Source: Roseinatronobacter alkalisoli (GTDB taxonomy: Bacteria > Pseudomonadota > Alphaproteobacteria > Rhodobacterales > Rhodobacteraceae). Taken from it: a stretch of 64,000 nucleotides of DNA. The stretch is taken from assembly GCF_028745735.1 (NCBI RefSeq), contig NZ_JAQZSM010000016.1, positions 1 to 64,000 on the forward strand. Direction: 5' to 3'. Both the position numbers and the translations under genes were made by a program. The notes beneath the pieces were generated by a model. The model saw only the letters and a list, made by a program, of their open reading frames with translations, did not search any database and was not told the origin of the DNA. Numbering within the stretch: position 1 is the first letter of the stretch; every line of letters begins with the position of its first letter. This document shows, piece by piece, positions 24,022-34,840 of this stretch.

Positions 24022-27000
24022 ATGACACAGAGCCATTCTCATATCACGCTGGGCGGAGCGCCCGAAGGTTTTGACGCACTGTTGCTGGCGCGCGAACTGG
24101 GTAAGTCCGGCGCGCCCTTGCTGCATGTCGCGCGCGATGACAAACGCGCCGAGGCGATGGCACGTGCGTTGGCCTTTTTTGCGCCTGAAACCACTGTGCT
24201 GCGCTTTCCAGCATGGGATTGCCTGCCATATGACCGCGTGTCGCCCAATGCGGATGTGTCCAGCGCACGCATGGCCACACTGGCAGCCCTGGCCCATGGG
24301 GTGCCGGGGCCATTTGTGCTGCTAAGTACGTTGTCGGCGGTGATGCAGGCAGTGCCCGCGCGTGATGTGGTGGCGGGCGCGTCATTTGTGGCGCAGGTCG
24401 GGCGGCGGATTGACGAATCTGCCTTGCGGGGCTGGCTGGTGCGCATGGGGTTCACACAGGCCCCCACTGTCACCGAACCGGGCGATTATGCCATTCGCGG
24501 CGGTATTATAGATATCTATCCCCCCGGTGATCTGGGACCAGTACGGCTGGACATGTTCGGCGATGTACTGGAGGCCGCGCGCCGCTTTGACCCTGCCACG
24601 CAGCGCAGTCTGGAAAAGCTGGATGTGGTGGAATTTGCCCCAGTGTCCGAGATTATTCTAGATGATGCCGCGATTACCCGTTTCCGGCAGAATTACCGCA
24701 TCGAATTCGGCGCGGCGGGCAGCGATGACCCGCTTTATGAAGCGGTCAGCGCGGGGCGGAAACATCAGGGGATGGAACACTGGCTGCCATTTTTTCATGC
24801 CCGCATGGAAACGCTGTTTGACTATCTGCCAGATGCATCTGTCATGCTGGATGACCAGATTGCGCCCGCGCGCGCATCGCGCTGGGAAGGGATCGCGGAC
24901 CAGTATGATGCCCGGCGCGAAGCGATGGCCGACCGCAAACGTCTGGATACCGTTTATAAACCCTGCCCCCCCGGACTGCTATATCTGGATGAGGCCGCGT
25001 GGGCGCGGTCCCTGTCATCGCGGCGTGTTATCCAGTTGCAGCCGACGAAAACTGCGCCGGGGCCGGGCGTTCTGGATGCAGGCGGGCGGATGGGGCGCAG
25101 CTTTGCACCCGAACGGCAGGCCGAAGCCAATGTGTTTGACGCGCTGGCCGCGCATGTCAATGACCGGCGAAAGCAGGGCGATGTGGTGATTGCCAGCCAT
25201 TCCGACGGTGCGCGCGAACGCCTGTCTGGCCTGCTGGAAGATCACGGTGCAGGGCGCGCGCAGAATATCAGCACAGTGCGCGACATGGGAACAGCACCGA
25301 AAGGGCGGCTGTTCCTGACTGTCTGGCCGCTGGATCAGGGGTTTGAAACGCCGGACCTGACAGTGATTTCCGAACAGGATGTGCTGGGCGAACGGTTGGT
25401 CGGGCGGGCCAAGCGGCGCAAGCGCGCCGAGAATTTCCTGACCGAAGCGCAAAGCCTGTCACCCGGTGACCTGATCGTGCATGTCGATCATGGTGTGGGG
25501 CGGTATACGGGGTTGGAGACTATCACTGCGATGGGCGCGCCGCATGAATGCATTGCGCTGGAATATGCAGGCGGGGATCGGTTGTTCCTGCCAGTGGAAA
25601 ATATCGAACTTCTGTCGCGCTATGGCCATGAAGAAGGGCTGCTGGACCGGCTTGGCGGCGGGGCATGGCAGGCCAAGAAAGCGCGGCTGAAACAACGTAT
25701 CCGCGAGATTGCCGACAAGCTGATCCGTATAGCCGCCGAACGCCAGTTGCGAAGCGCGCCCCGGTTCAGCGCGTCGGACGGCATGTGGGAGGAATTTCTG
25801 GCCCGCTTCCCCTATGCTGAAACCGATGACCAGTTGCGCGCGATCGAGGATGTGCTGGATGATTTCGACAGCGGCCGCCCCATGGACCGGCTGGTGGTGG
25901 GCGATGTGGGTTTCGGCAAGACCGAAGTGGCGATGCGCGCGGCCTTTATCGCGGCCATGTCAGGGGTGCAGGTGGCCGTCATTGCGCCGACAACGCTGCT
26001 GGCCCGCCAGCATTTCAAGACCTTCGCAGACCGTTTTCGCGGTTTTCCCATTACGGTCAAACCGCTGTCGCGTTTCGTGTCTGCCAAGGATGCCAACACC
26101 ACCCGCGAAGGGTTGACCAAGGGCAGCGTTGATATTTGCATCGGCACCCATGCGCTGCTGGCCAAGGGGGTGAAATTCGCCAATCTGGGCCTGCTGATCA
26201 TTGATGAGGAACAGCATTTCGGCGTGAACCACAAGGAACGCCTGAAGGAATTGCGCAGCGATGTGCATGTCCTGACACTGACCGCAACGCCCATCCCGCG
26301 CACTTTGCAATTGTCGCTGACAGGGGTGCGTGATCTGTCCATCATCCAGACCCCGCCAGTGGACCGGCTGGCAATCCGCACCTATGTCAGCGAATTCGAC
26401 ACCGTGACATTGCGCGAGGCATTGTTGCGCGAACATTATCGTGGGGGGCAGTCGTTCTTCGTGGTGCCACGTATTTCCGACCTGCCGGAGGTGGAAGAGT
26501 TTCTACGCAATCAGGTGCCTGAAATCAGCTATGTCACCGCGAATGGCCAGATGGCGGCGGGTGAACTGGATGACCGGATGAATGCGTTTTATGACGGCAG
26601 ATATGATGTTCTCGTGGCGACCAGTATCGTTGAATCCGGCCTTGATATTCCGCGCGCGAATACGATGATTGTGCATCGTGCCGATATGTTCGGGCTGTCG
26701 CAACTGTATCAGATACGCGGCCGGGTCGGGCGGGCCAAGACGCGGGCCTATTGCTTCCTGACCACCAAACCGCGCGCGCCACTGACCCCACAGGCGCAGA
26801 AACGGCTGCGCCTGTTGGCCAGCCTTGACAGCCTTGGCGCGGGGTTCAACCTGGCCAGCCATGACATGGACCTGCGCGGCGCAGGCAATATTCTGGGTGA
26901 AGAACAATCCGGCCATATCAATGAAGTTGGGTATGAACTGTATCAGCAGATGCTGGAAGAAACGATTGCAAAGATCCGCTCGGGTGAAATCGCGGATGTG

Positions 27001-27465
27001 TCTGATCTGGATGGCCAATGGGCACCACAAATCAATCTGGGCGTTCCGGTCCTGATACCTGATGACTATGTACCCGATCTGGATGTGCGGCTGGGTCTTT
27101 ACCGGCGGTTGTCGGGGCTGACCAACAAAGTCGATCTGGAAGGGTTCGCTGCCGAACTCATTGACCGGTTCGGCAAGCTTCCGCGCGAAGTGAACACGCT
27201 TCTGGTAGTCATGCGTATCAAGGCTGAATGCAAACGTGCAGGCATCGCGAAACTGGATGCCGGGCCAAAGGGTGCCACGATCCAGTTCCATAACGACAAA
27301 TTCGCCAATCCCGCAGGGTTGGTGGAATTCGTCAATGATCAGCGCGGCCTGGCGAAAATCCGCGACAACAAGATTGTGGTGCGCCGAGACTGGAGCACCG
27401 AAAAGGAACGTGTGCGCGGCGCGTTCGCCATTGCGTCAGATCTCGCATTGAAGGCGCAGGGGTAA
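24022..27465 (+). CDS. mfd: transcription-repair coupling factor
   Basis: A 1147-residue Mfd that removes stalled RNA polymerase at DNA lesions and recruits UvrA. The N-terminal UvrB-like part spans roughly 15-330; the RNAP-interacting CarD-like domain begins near 478 (GDLIVHVDHGVGRYTGLE). The RecG-like translocase has Walker A GDVGFGKTEVAMRA (about 627), the DEEQ box (about 727), TATPIPRTLQ and the helicase VI-like QIRGRVGRAKTRAY. The C-terminal TRCF domain follows. Length and order are typical. Confidence 0.97.
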   Translation: MTQSHSHITLGGAPEGFDALLLARELGKSGAPLLHVARDDKRAEAMARALAFFAPETTVLRFPAWDCLPYDRVSPNADVSSARMATLAALAHGVPGPFVLLSTLSAVMQAVPARDVVAGASFVAQVGRRIDESALRGWLVRMGFTQAPTVTEPGDYAIRGGIIDIYPPGDLGPVRLDMFGDVLEAARRFDPATQRSLEKLDVVEFAPVSEIILDDAAITRFRQNYRIEFGAAGSDDPLYEAVSAGRKHQGMEHWLPFFHARMETLFDYLPDASVMLDDQIAPARASRWEGIADQYDARREAMADRKRLDTVYKPCPPGLLYLDEAAWARSLSSRRVIQLQPTKTAPGPGVLDAGGRMGRSFAPERQAEANVFDALAAHVNDRRKQGDVVIASHSDGARERLSGLLEDHGAGRAQNISTVRDMGTAPKGRLFLTVWPLDQGFETPDLTVISEQDVLGERLVGRAKRRKRAENFLTEAQSLSPGDLIVHVDHGVGRYTGLETITAMGAPHECIALEYAGGDRLFLPVENIELLSRYGHEEGLLDRLGGGAWQAKKARLKQRIREIADKLIRIAAERQLRSAPRFSASDGMWEEFLARFPYAETDDQLRAIEDVLDDFDSGRPMDRLVVGDVGFGKTEVAMRAAFIAAMSGVQVAVIAPTTLLARQHFKTFADRFRGFPITVKPLSRFVSAKDANTTREGLTKGSVDICIGTHALLAKGVKFANLGLLIIDEEQHFGVNHKERLKELRSDVHVLTLTATPIPRTLQLSLTGVRDLSIIQTPPVDRLAIRTYVSEFDTVTLREALLREHYRGGQSFFVVPRISDLPEVEEFLRNQVPEISYVTANGQMAAGELDDRMNAFYDGRYDVLVATSIVESGLDIPRANTMIVHRADMFGLSQLYQIRGRVGRAKTRAYCFLTTKPRAPLTPQAQKRLRLLASLDSLGAGFNLASHDMDLRGAGNILGEEQSGHINEVGYELYQQMLEETIAKIRSGEIADVSDLDGQWAPQINLGVPVLIPDDYVPDLDVRLGLYRRLSGLTNKVDLEGFAAELIDRFGKLPREVNTLLVVMRIKAECKRAGIAKLDAGPKGATIQFHNDKFANPAGLVEFVNDQRGLAKIRDNKIVVRRDWSTEKERVRGAFAIASDLALKAQG

Positions 27466-27488
27466 GCTACATAGTACCGTCCAAGAAA

Positions 27489-27514
27489 CATGCCGGACCT
27501 GTCGGCCCGGCATG
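27489..27514. terminator. stem-loop between convergent mfd and the acidic-protein gene
   Basis: CATGCCGG (27489-27496) pairs with CCGGCATG (27507-27514) across 10 nt, 24 nt after the mfd stop. It has no T-run but is the only hairpin in the 70-bp convergent gap, so it is a candidate bidirectional terminator. Confidence 0.45.
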
Positions 27515-27535
27515 ACATAGACCAGCATTATTGTG

Positions 27536-28426
27536 TCACATTACCGAAACTGCCGCATCCTCCTCGTCATCATCTTCTGATGCGGGGATGTCGGCCTCCT
27601 CATCTGCGCTCATCGCGACCATCAGACCGTCCATGCTGATATCGTCCGACATTTCTGCGATCATTTCGTCATAGGCCGCAATCAGGGCATCGGCATCAGC
27701 GAAGCCACCCTCCGGTGCGACGATACGCATTTCCTCGATTTCGCGCAGATATCCTTCATCGCTCGTTTCGAAAAACCGGACTTCCTGCAACTCATCGACG
27801 CTGAAATAGCCGTTATCTTCGAACACGGCGACGTAATTGGCGAATGTTCCTTCGGCATCCGGTTCAAGGCCTGCGGCTTCCAGCATTTCGGGATCAAAGT
27901 TATCCCATTCATAGATATTGCCACTGCTGGCATCGGAATTCAGAACGAAGAAAACCTTTTCATAGGTCGCAGCATCGTCGTCATCACCGTTGTCATCATC
28001 AACGGTTTCCGGGTTCCCCGAAACTGCCTTGATAGAATCGCCCCCGTTCACCGAAGTTGCGCGGATACCAAAGAAATCAATGTCATCAATGCTGTCCACA
28101 CCATCCAGATCAATGGTCATTGTGTCGCCTGCCTGCAGGAAGGTGTCCTTGTCGGTGCCCTCGGACCCCAATCCCGGACGGCTCAGGGCGATAGCGTCGT
28201 CCCATTGCACCGTTTCACCTTCAAAGCTGGAGCCACTGCCATTCATGTTCAGCGGCCCGCTCAATCCAGCGCTGTCACCAGAGAAGTCGTCATCACCGAA
28301 ATACACGGCGTTCACATCCATAGACCCTTCGGTCACGGTAATGTCGGCCTTGATGATTCCGTTTTCCTCGTAAATGGTGACGGTATAAGACAGGCCGTTT
28401 TCCTGATAGGTGAAGATTTTAGACAT
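27536..28426 (-). CDS. acidic protein of unknown function, possibly secreted
   Basis: A 296-residue protein, very rich in Asp, Glu, Gly and Ser, with no N-terminal signal peptide. The N-terminal half is a beta-rich segment (YTVTIYEENGIIKADITVTE, VNAVYFGDDDF). An Asp-rich linker (DDDNGDDDD, about 142-150) leads to a second part (YEKVFFVLNSDAS, FDPEMLEAAGLEPD). The end is acidic and closes in AAVSVM; an acidic tail with a final hydrophobic motif resembles type I secretion signals, but no RTX nonapeptides are present. No recognised family and no transporter nearby. Confidence 0.7.
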   Translation of the reverse strand: MSKIFTYQENGLSYTVTIYEENGIIKADITVTEGSMDVNAVYFGDDDFSGDSAGLSGPLNMNGSGSSFEGETVQWDDAIALSRPGLGSEGTDKDTFLQAGDTMTIDLDGVDSIDDIDFFGIRATSVNGGDSIKAVSGNPETVDDDNGDDDDAATYEKVFFVLNSDASSGNIYEWDNFDPEMLEAAGLEPDAEGTFANYVAVFEDNGYFSVDELQEVRFFETSDEGYLREIEEMRIVAPEGGFADADALIAAYDEMIAEMSDDISMDGLMVAMSADEEADIPASEDDDEEDAAVSVM

Positions 28427-28832
28427 TTCCGTTCTCCATTATTTCGCGGATATTGACCATGCAGGGCCATAATTCCGGTGATCAGCATGCCCGCGAGATT
28501 TCTGGTGGGGCAACGCCATTTCTTCGGTTGCGCTGTATTGGCGGACATGGTGCGCATCAGGGCATTAGAAATTCCAGAAAAACAACATAAGGCAGGCGAT
28601 TGCCGCATGTCGTCCGGAACACCCCCGAACCATGGCATGCATCATAATTTTCTGTTAACTATCCTGAGCTACTCTGTCGTTTGGAAACAATCCCTTAGTC
28701 ATCCGAACTTTGGTGCCGGTTCGGGAACGCACCAGCCTTGGAAACGGGGCGGAAGCGCCGCGTGTGGCCCATATGCGAATCATCAGTCGGCATATACTTC
28801 CCTGCCGTTGCCGTCTGCGTTAGGACAGGAAT
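28427..28832. other. 406-bp divergent intergenic region
   Basis: This gap contains the promoters of the acidic protein (minus) and the OxyR-type gene (plus). A 101-codon minus-strand frame overlaps the start of the acidic gene and looks spurious. No RNA gene or repeat recognised. An AT-richer patch at about 28640-28700 may hold the plus-strand promoter. Confidence 0.4.
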
Positions 28833-29768
28833 ATGAAGATTACGCTCCGGCAATTGTCCTATTTTCGCGCATTGGCGCAGGCCCGGAATTTCGGGCGCGC
28901 GGCGGAACTGGCCAATGTCAGCCAGCCCGCGCTATCAATGCAGATCAAGGAACTGGAAGCCATTCTTGGCGTGGCGCTGGTGGAACGATTGCCGCGTGAT
29001 GTGCGCCTGACACGCGCAGGGCGCGAAGTTCTGGCGCGTGCGGAACGCATCCTGTCGGAAACGATGGAACTGGAAAGCTCGGCGCGGCGGCAGGGGTTGC
29101 AGGCGGCACTGACGCTGGGCATGATTCCGACCATCGCGCCCTATCTGTTGCCCGGAATGCTGGCGCGGCTGCGCGCGGGTGATATTACCCGCGACCTGCG
29201 CCTGCGTGAAGCGCAAACCAGCGACCTGCTGGCTGCACTGCGCGAAGGGCGGTTGGATGCGGTTGTTCTGGCCGATCCCGTTGCGGCCCCTGATCTGGTC
29301 ATTTCCCCGCTGTTTCAGGACCGGTTCTTGCTGGCGGGCTCGCAAGGGCGGCTTGGCGGTCCGGACCCGGGGCACCGCGCCCTGGAACCGACAGCATTGA
29401 ACCCCGATCATCTGCTGTTGTTGGATGATGGCCATTGTCTGGCGGATCAGGCGCTGGCTGTCTGCGCCATTGACCGACGCCAGACGCGGCTTGATCTGGG
29501 TGCGTCAACGCTGTCCACGTTATGTGGGCTGGTTGCGCAGGGGTTTGGCCTGACATTGCTGCCGGAACTGGCGGTGCGTGCCGAGGCGGCAGGCGGGCAG
29601 GGAATCGTTCTGCGGCGGTTTGCGCGGCCTGAACCCTTCCGCCAGATTGCGCTGTTGCGTCGTGCATCATCTGATCAGGGGGCATGGTTTGACGATCTTG
29701 GCGTATATTTATGTGCGGCGGGCGAAGAATTGATCGCTGCGGCGCGTCTGCGTTGTCCGCCGGTGTGA
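28833..29768 (+). CDS. oxyR: LysR-type peroxide sensor OxyR
   Basis: A 311-residue LysR-family regulator with an N-terminal winged HTH (LRQLSYFRALAQARNFGRAA; NVSQPALSMQIKELE) and a ligand-domain segment LLLLDDGHCLADQALAVC. The two cysteines, C202 and C211, match the C199/C208 redox pair of E. coli OxyR in sequence and spacing, and LCGLVAQGFGLTLLPELAV matches the following block. This supports a disulfide-switched activator of peroxide defence. No katG, ahp or dps lies in this window, so targets are elsewhere. Confidence 0.85.
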   Translation: MKITLRQLSYFRALAQARNFGRAAELANVSQPALSMQIKELEAILGVALVERLPRDVRLTRAGREVLARAERILSETMELESSARRQGLQAALTLGMIPTIAPYLLPGMLARLRAGDITRDLRLREAQTSDLLAALREGRLDAVVLADPVAAPDLVISPLFQDRFLLAGSQGRLGGPDPGHRALEPTALNPDHLLLLDDGHCLADQALAVCAIDRRQTRLDLGASTLSTLCGLVAQGFGLTLLPELAVRAEAAGGQGIVLRRFARPEPFRQIALLRRASSDQGAWFDDLGVYLCAAGEELIAAARLRCPPV

Positions 29769-29871
29769 TGCCGTCATGCAGCCAGCGCATGGCGGGCTTG
29801 AACTGTTGTCGTTGTTTTCGCCACGGATTCGGGCTAGATGAATCCCGGCAGCGTCCAGAGGAGGGGAAGCC

Positions 29872-30822
29872 TTGCGCGACTTGAAATTGCCTGACCAGCG
29901 CCACCCGGAAAAAGCCCACCGCGCGGTGCAGGCTCAGCCCAAGAAACCCGACTGGATCCGCGTCAAGGCACCCGGCGGCAAGGGATATGCCGAAACCCAC
30001 AAGATCATGCGCGAGCACAAGCTGACCACAGTGTGCGAAGAAGCAGGCTGCCCCAATGTCGGCGAATGCTGGTCGCAGGGTCACGCCACCATGATGATCA
30101 TGGGCGAAATCTGCACCCGTGGTTGCACATTCTGCAACGTGGCCACTGGCCGCCCCGATACGCTGGATGCGTTTGAACCGGGGCGCGTGGCCCATGCGGT
30201 CGAAAAACTGGGACTGAAACATGTGGTTATCACATCTGTGGACCGCGATGATCTGGATGATGGCGGGGCAGAGCATTTCGCCCAGACCATCCGCGCCGTG
30301 CGCCACCGCAGCCCCGGCACGACGATCGAAATCCTGACGCCTGATTTCCTGAAATGCGCACCATCCGTGCTGGAAGCCGTCGTGGGGGCGCGGCCTGATG
30401 TGTTTAACCACAATCTGGAAACCGTGCCCGGCCTTTACCCCGAAGTGCGCCCGGGCGCGCGTTATTTCCATTCCCTGCGCCTGTTGCAGCGCGTCAAGGA
30501 ACTGGACCCGTCGATGTTTACCAAATCCGGTATCATGGTGGGCCTGGGCGAGGACCGGCAGGGTGTACTGCAGGTCATGGATGACATGCGCGCGGCGGAT
30601 GTGGATTTCATCACCATCGGGCAGTATCTGCAGCCTACGCCGCGTCACCACCGCGTGGACAGGTTTGTGACGCCCGATGAATTCAAAGCCTATGAAAAGG
30701 CAGCTTTCGGCAAGGGGTTCCTGATGGTATCAGCCACGCCGCTGACCCGGTCCAGCTATCACGCTGGCGACGATTTTGCGCGCCTGCGTGATGCGCGACT
30801 GGCAAAACTGGCGGGCGCATAA
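29872..30822 (+). CDS. lipA: lipoyl synthase
   Basis: A 316-residue radical-SAM enzyme inserting two sulfurs into octanoyl groups on lipoyl domains. The auxiliary cluster motif is [12 protein letters not shown] and the radical-SAM cluster motif [15 protein letters not shown] near the end is the conserved C-terminal serine motif. The start codon appears to be TTG at 29872, because GAGGAGGGG lies 6 nt upstream and no ATG exists before the conserved region. The enzyme consumes its auxiliary Fe-S cluster, so it depends on the suf system encoded at 50-57 kb. Confidence 0.95.
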   Translation: MRDLKLPDQRHPEKAHRAVQAQPKKPDWIRVKAPGGKGYAETHKIMREHKLTTVCEEAGCPNVGECWSQGHATMMIMGEICTRGCTFCNVATGRPDTLDAFEPGRVAHAVEKLGLKHVVITSVDRDDLDDGGAEHFAQTIRAVRHRSPGTTIEILTPDFLKCAPSVLEAVVGARPDVFNHNLETVPGLYPEVRPGARYFHSLRLLQRVKELDPSMFTKSGIMVGLGEDRQGVLQVMDDMRAADVDFITIGQYLQPTPRHHRVDRFVTPDEFKAYEKAAFGKGFLMVSATPLTRSSYHAGDDFARLRDARLAKLAGA

Positions 30823-30955
30823 GCTGCCCGCCCGCATGGCCGGTAGCGCGGGTGCCCCTTTGCATGCGCGGCATTCTGACCAGATGTGAAGGGGTGCATT
30901 TATCCCCACGCGGCGCTATGAACAGGTTAACAAGCCGATTCAGGAGTGCTGATCC

Positions 30956-31654
30956 ATGAGTTTTTCCCGCGCCATCAAGATTGCGCCATCCATCCTTGCA
31001 GCCGATTTCGCCAATTTCGGGGCTGAATGCCGCGCGGTTGAAGATCAGGGCGCGGATTGGGTGCATGTTGATGTGATGGACGGGCATTTCGTGCCCAATA
31101 TCACCTTCGGCCCTGCCACTTGTGCGGCCATCCGGCCCCATATTCGCGGCGTCATGGATGTGCATCTCATGATTGCGCCTGTGGACCCGTATATCGAGGG
31201 CTTTGCGAAGGCGGGCGCGGATTTCATTACCGCCCATATGGAAGCGGGCCCGCATATTCACCGTACCTTGCAGGCGATTCGCGGCAGCGGAGCAAAGGCC
31301 GGACTGGCGCTGAACCCCGGCACCGGGCTGGACGGGGTTGAAAACCTGCTGGATATGATTGACCTGGTCTGCGTGATGACCGTGAACCCCGGTTTTGGCG
31401 GGCAGAAATTTATCGATATGACCGACAAGGTGCAGCGGTTGCGCGCCCTGATCGGTGCGCGCCCCATCCATATTGAAATCGATGGTGGCATAACGCCCGA
31501 CACGGCGCCGGTCATGGCGCGCGCGGGCGCGGATGTGCTGGTTGCGGGATCAGCGGTGTTCAAGGGCGGATCGGTACAGAACCCCGCCCCATATGGCGAC
31601 AATATCCGCGCCATACGCGCCGCCGCAGAAGCTGCAATCGGGGTTGCCGTATGA
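30956..31654 (+). CDS. rpe: ribulose-phosphate 3-epimerase
   Basis: A 232-residue TIM-barrel enzyme interconverting ribulose-5-P and xylulose-5-P. It has KIAPSILAADFANFG, HVDVMDGHFVPN (with metal-binding His and Asp), MTVNPGFGGQKF and EIDGGI. Its stop overlaps the gph start by 4 nt, a usual rpe-gph pair. Confidence 0.95.
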   Translation: MSFSRAIKIAPSILAADFANFGAECRAVEDQGADWVHVDVMDGHFVPNITFGPATCAAIRPHIRGVMDVHLMIAPVDPYIEGFAKAGADFITAHMEAGPHIHRTLQAIRGSGAKAGLALNPGTGLDGVENLLDMIDLVCVMTVNPGFGGQKFIDMTDKVQRLRALIGARPIHIEIDGGITPDTAPVMARAGADVLVAGSAVFKGGSVQNPAPYGDNIRAIRAAAEAAIGVAV

Positions 31655-32310
31655 TCCGCGCTGTTATCTTTGATCTGGATGGCACGCTGATTGACAGCGC
31701 GCCGGATATTCACGCTGCGGCAAATCAGGTGCTGGAAGGCGAGGGGCTGCCACATATCAGCTTCGATCAGGCCCGCAGTTTTGTCGGGCGTGGCGCGCGC
31801 GTTTTCGTGGAACGGATGGAACACGCGGTGACCGGCGGGAACGAGCCTGCGCGCACGGCACATCTGCATGCGCAGTTTCTGTACTTCTATGAACGCGCGC
31901 ATGAACATACACGGATTTACCCGCATGTTCCCGAAATGCTGGCCGAACTGCGAGGCAATGGTCTTGCACTGGGTCTTTGCACCAATAAACCCTTGCGGCC
32001 CACGCAGGCGGCGCTTGCGTATCTGGGTTGGAAAGACATGTTTGATGTGGTCATTGGCGGTGACAGTCTGGATGTGGCCAAGCCTGATCCCGCGCCGCTG
32101 CTGGCCGTGGTGACGGGGCTGGGGCTGACCCTGCCCGAGATTATCTATATTGGCGACAGCGAAACTGATGCGGAAACCGCCGAACGGGCGGGTTCGCGGT
32201 TCGGGCTGTATACGAAAGGCTACCGCAAGACCCCGGCTGAGCAGATGTTCCACCATTTCCGGTTTGACGATTACCGCCAGATGGCCGGTCAGATGTTCCA
32301 GCCTGGCTGA
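31651..32310 (+). CDS. gph: phosphoglycolate phosphatase
   Basis: A 219-residue HAD-family hydrolase removing phosphate from 2-phosphoglycolate, a by-product of oxygenation and of DNA repair. Motif I is FDLDGTLIDS (7-16), motif II CTNKP, and motifs III/IV include KPDPAPL and YIGDSETDAETA. It is coupled to rpe by a 4-nt overlap and followed 11 bp later by the TDT transporter gene. Confidence 0.92.
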   Translation: MIRAVIFDLDGTLIDSAPDIHAAANQVLEGEGLPHISFDQARSFVGRGARVFVERMEHAVTGGNEPARTAHLHAQFLYFYERAHEHTRIYPHVPEMLAELRGNGLALGLCTNKPLRPTQAALAYLGWKDMFDVVIGGDSLDVAKPDPAPLLAVVTGLGLTLPEIIYIGDSETDAETAERAGSRFGLYTKGYRKTPAEQMFHHFRFDDYRQMAGQMFQPG

Positions 32311-32320
32311 AAGACCGCCC

Positions 32321-33313
32321 ATGACCCAACCCCGCCGCCCGATGCCGCCGCCCCTGTATGTTCCGAAGCCCGGTTTCGGGCGGCGCACACCGCCTGCGAT
32401 ATTCGCGCCGATCATGGGGCTGTTCGGGCTGGGGCTGGGCTGGCGTGAAGCGGCAGTTGTGTTCGGCCTGCCAACGGCCGTGGGCGATATGATCCTTGGG
32501 GCGGTGACGCTGTTGTTCCTGTTTGCGCTGGTGGCCTATCTGGCAAAACCCGCCCGCCGTGCTGCTGTGCTGGTCGAAGATATGCGCGTGCTGCCGGGGC
32601 GGGCGGGGCTGGCTGCGGCCAGCCTGTCGGTGATGTTGCTGGCCGCCAGCCTTGCGCAGATTGTGCCGGGCTTTGCGACTGCGCTGGCGATCTGTGCCTT
32701 CGTGCTGCATCTGGGGCTTGTTGCGCTGCTGGTGTATGTGCTGCGCACCAGCCCCCCCGAAGGGCGCGTTGTGACGCCTGTTTTCCACCTGAGTTTCGTG
32801 GGCTTCATCATCGGGGGCGTGGCGGCCAACGCGCTGGGACATCATGATATTGCGCGCGCAATCCTCTGGGCCATGCTGATCCCTGCTGGTGTCATCTGGG
32901 GGGGCAGCCTGCGCCAGATCATCACCCGCGTGCCGCCCGCGCCGTTGCGGCCGCTATTGGCCATTCATCTGGCCCCGGCCTGCTTGTTCACGATAGTTGC
33001 TCATGGCGCGGGATTGCCGGGGGTGGCGCAAGGGTTCGCTGGACTGGCCATCGTGATTTTTGCCGCACTTCTGATCTCATTGCGCTGGTTGACCGAAAGC
33101 GGGTTTTCGCCCCTTTGGGGGGCGTTCACTTTTCCCTTGGCGGCATTTGCGACGGCATTGCTGCTGGTATCTGACGGCAGGGGCGTTCTGGGATTGGGCG
33201 CGGGCGTGGTTCTGGCAGGGGCCACTGTGGCAGTGCCTGTTATTGCCTACAGGGTTCTGAAAATCTGGCCGGGCGGCAAGCTGGCAGCCAAAACCAATGC
33301 CGCCGAGGCCTGA
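32321..33313 (+). CDS. TDT/SLAC1-type membrane transporter
   Basis: A 330-residue protein with about ten membrane helices and a Pro-rich N-terminus (MTQPRRPMPPPLYVPKPGFG). TehA/SLAC1-like features include FAPIMGLFGLGLGWREA near the first helix and FSPLWGAFTFPLAAFATALL near the end. Family members pass tellurite, dicarboxylates or small anions. The ATG at 32321 is chosen over the long upstream frame inside gph. Possibly co-transcribed with rpe-gph. Confidence 0.78.
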   Translation: MTQPRRPMPPPLYVPKPGFGRRTPPAIFAPIMGLFGLGLGWREAAVVFGLPTAVGDMILGAVTLLFLFALVAYLAKPARRAAVLVEDMRVLPGRAGLAAASLSVMLLAASLAQIVPGFATALAICAFVLHLGLVALLVYVLRTSPPEGRVVTPVFHLSFVGFIIGGVAANALGHHDIARAILWAMLIPAGVIWGGSLRQIITRVPPAPLRPLLAIHLAPACLFTIVAHGAGLPGVAQGFAGLAIVIFAALLISLRWLTESGFSPLWGAFTFPLAAFATALLLVSDGRGVLGLGAGVVLAGATVAVPVIAYRVLKIWPGGKLAAKTNAAEA

Positions 33314-33343
33314 GAGGGGGTTTTCATTCCCGCCAAGACGTGA

Positions 33344-34834
<1,491 letters not shown>

Positions 34835-34840
34835 CCGTAT

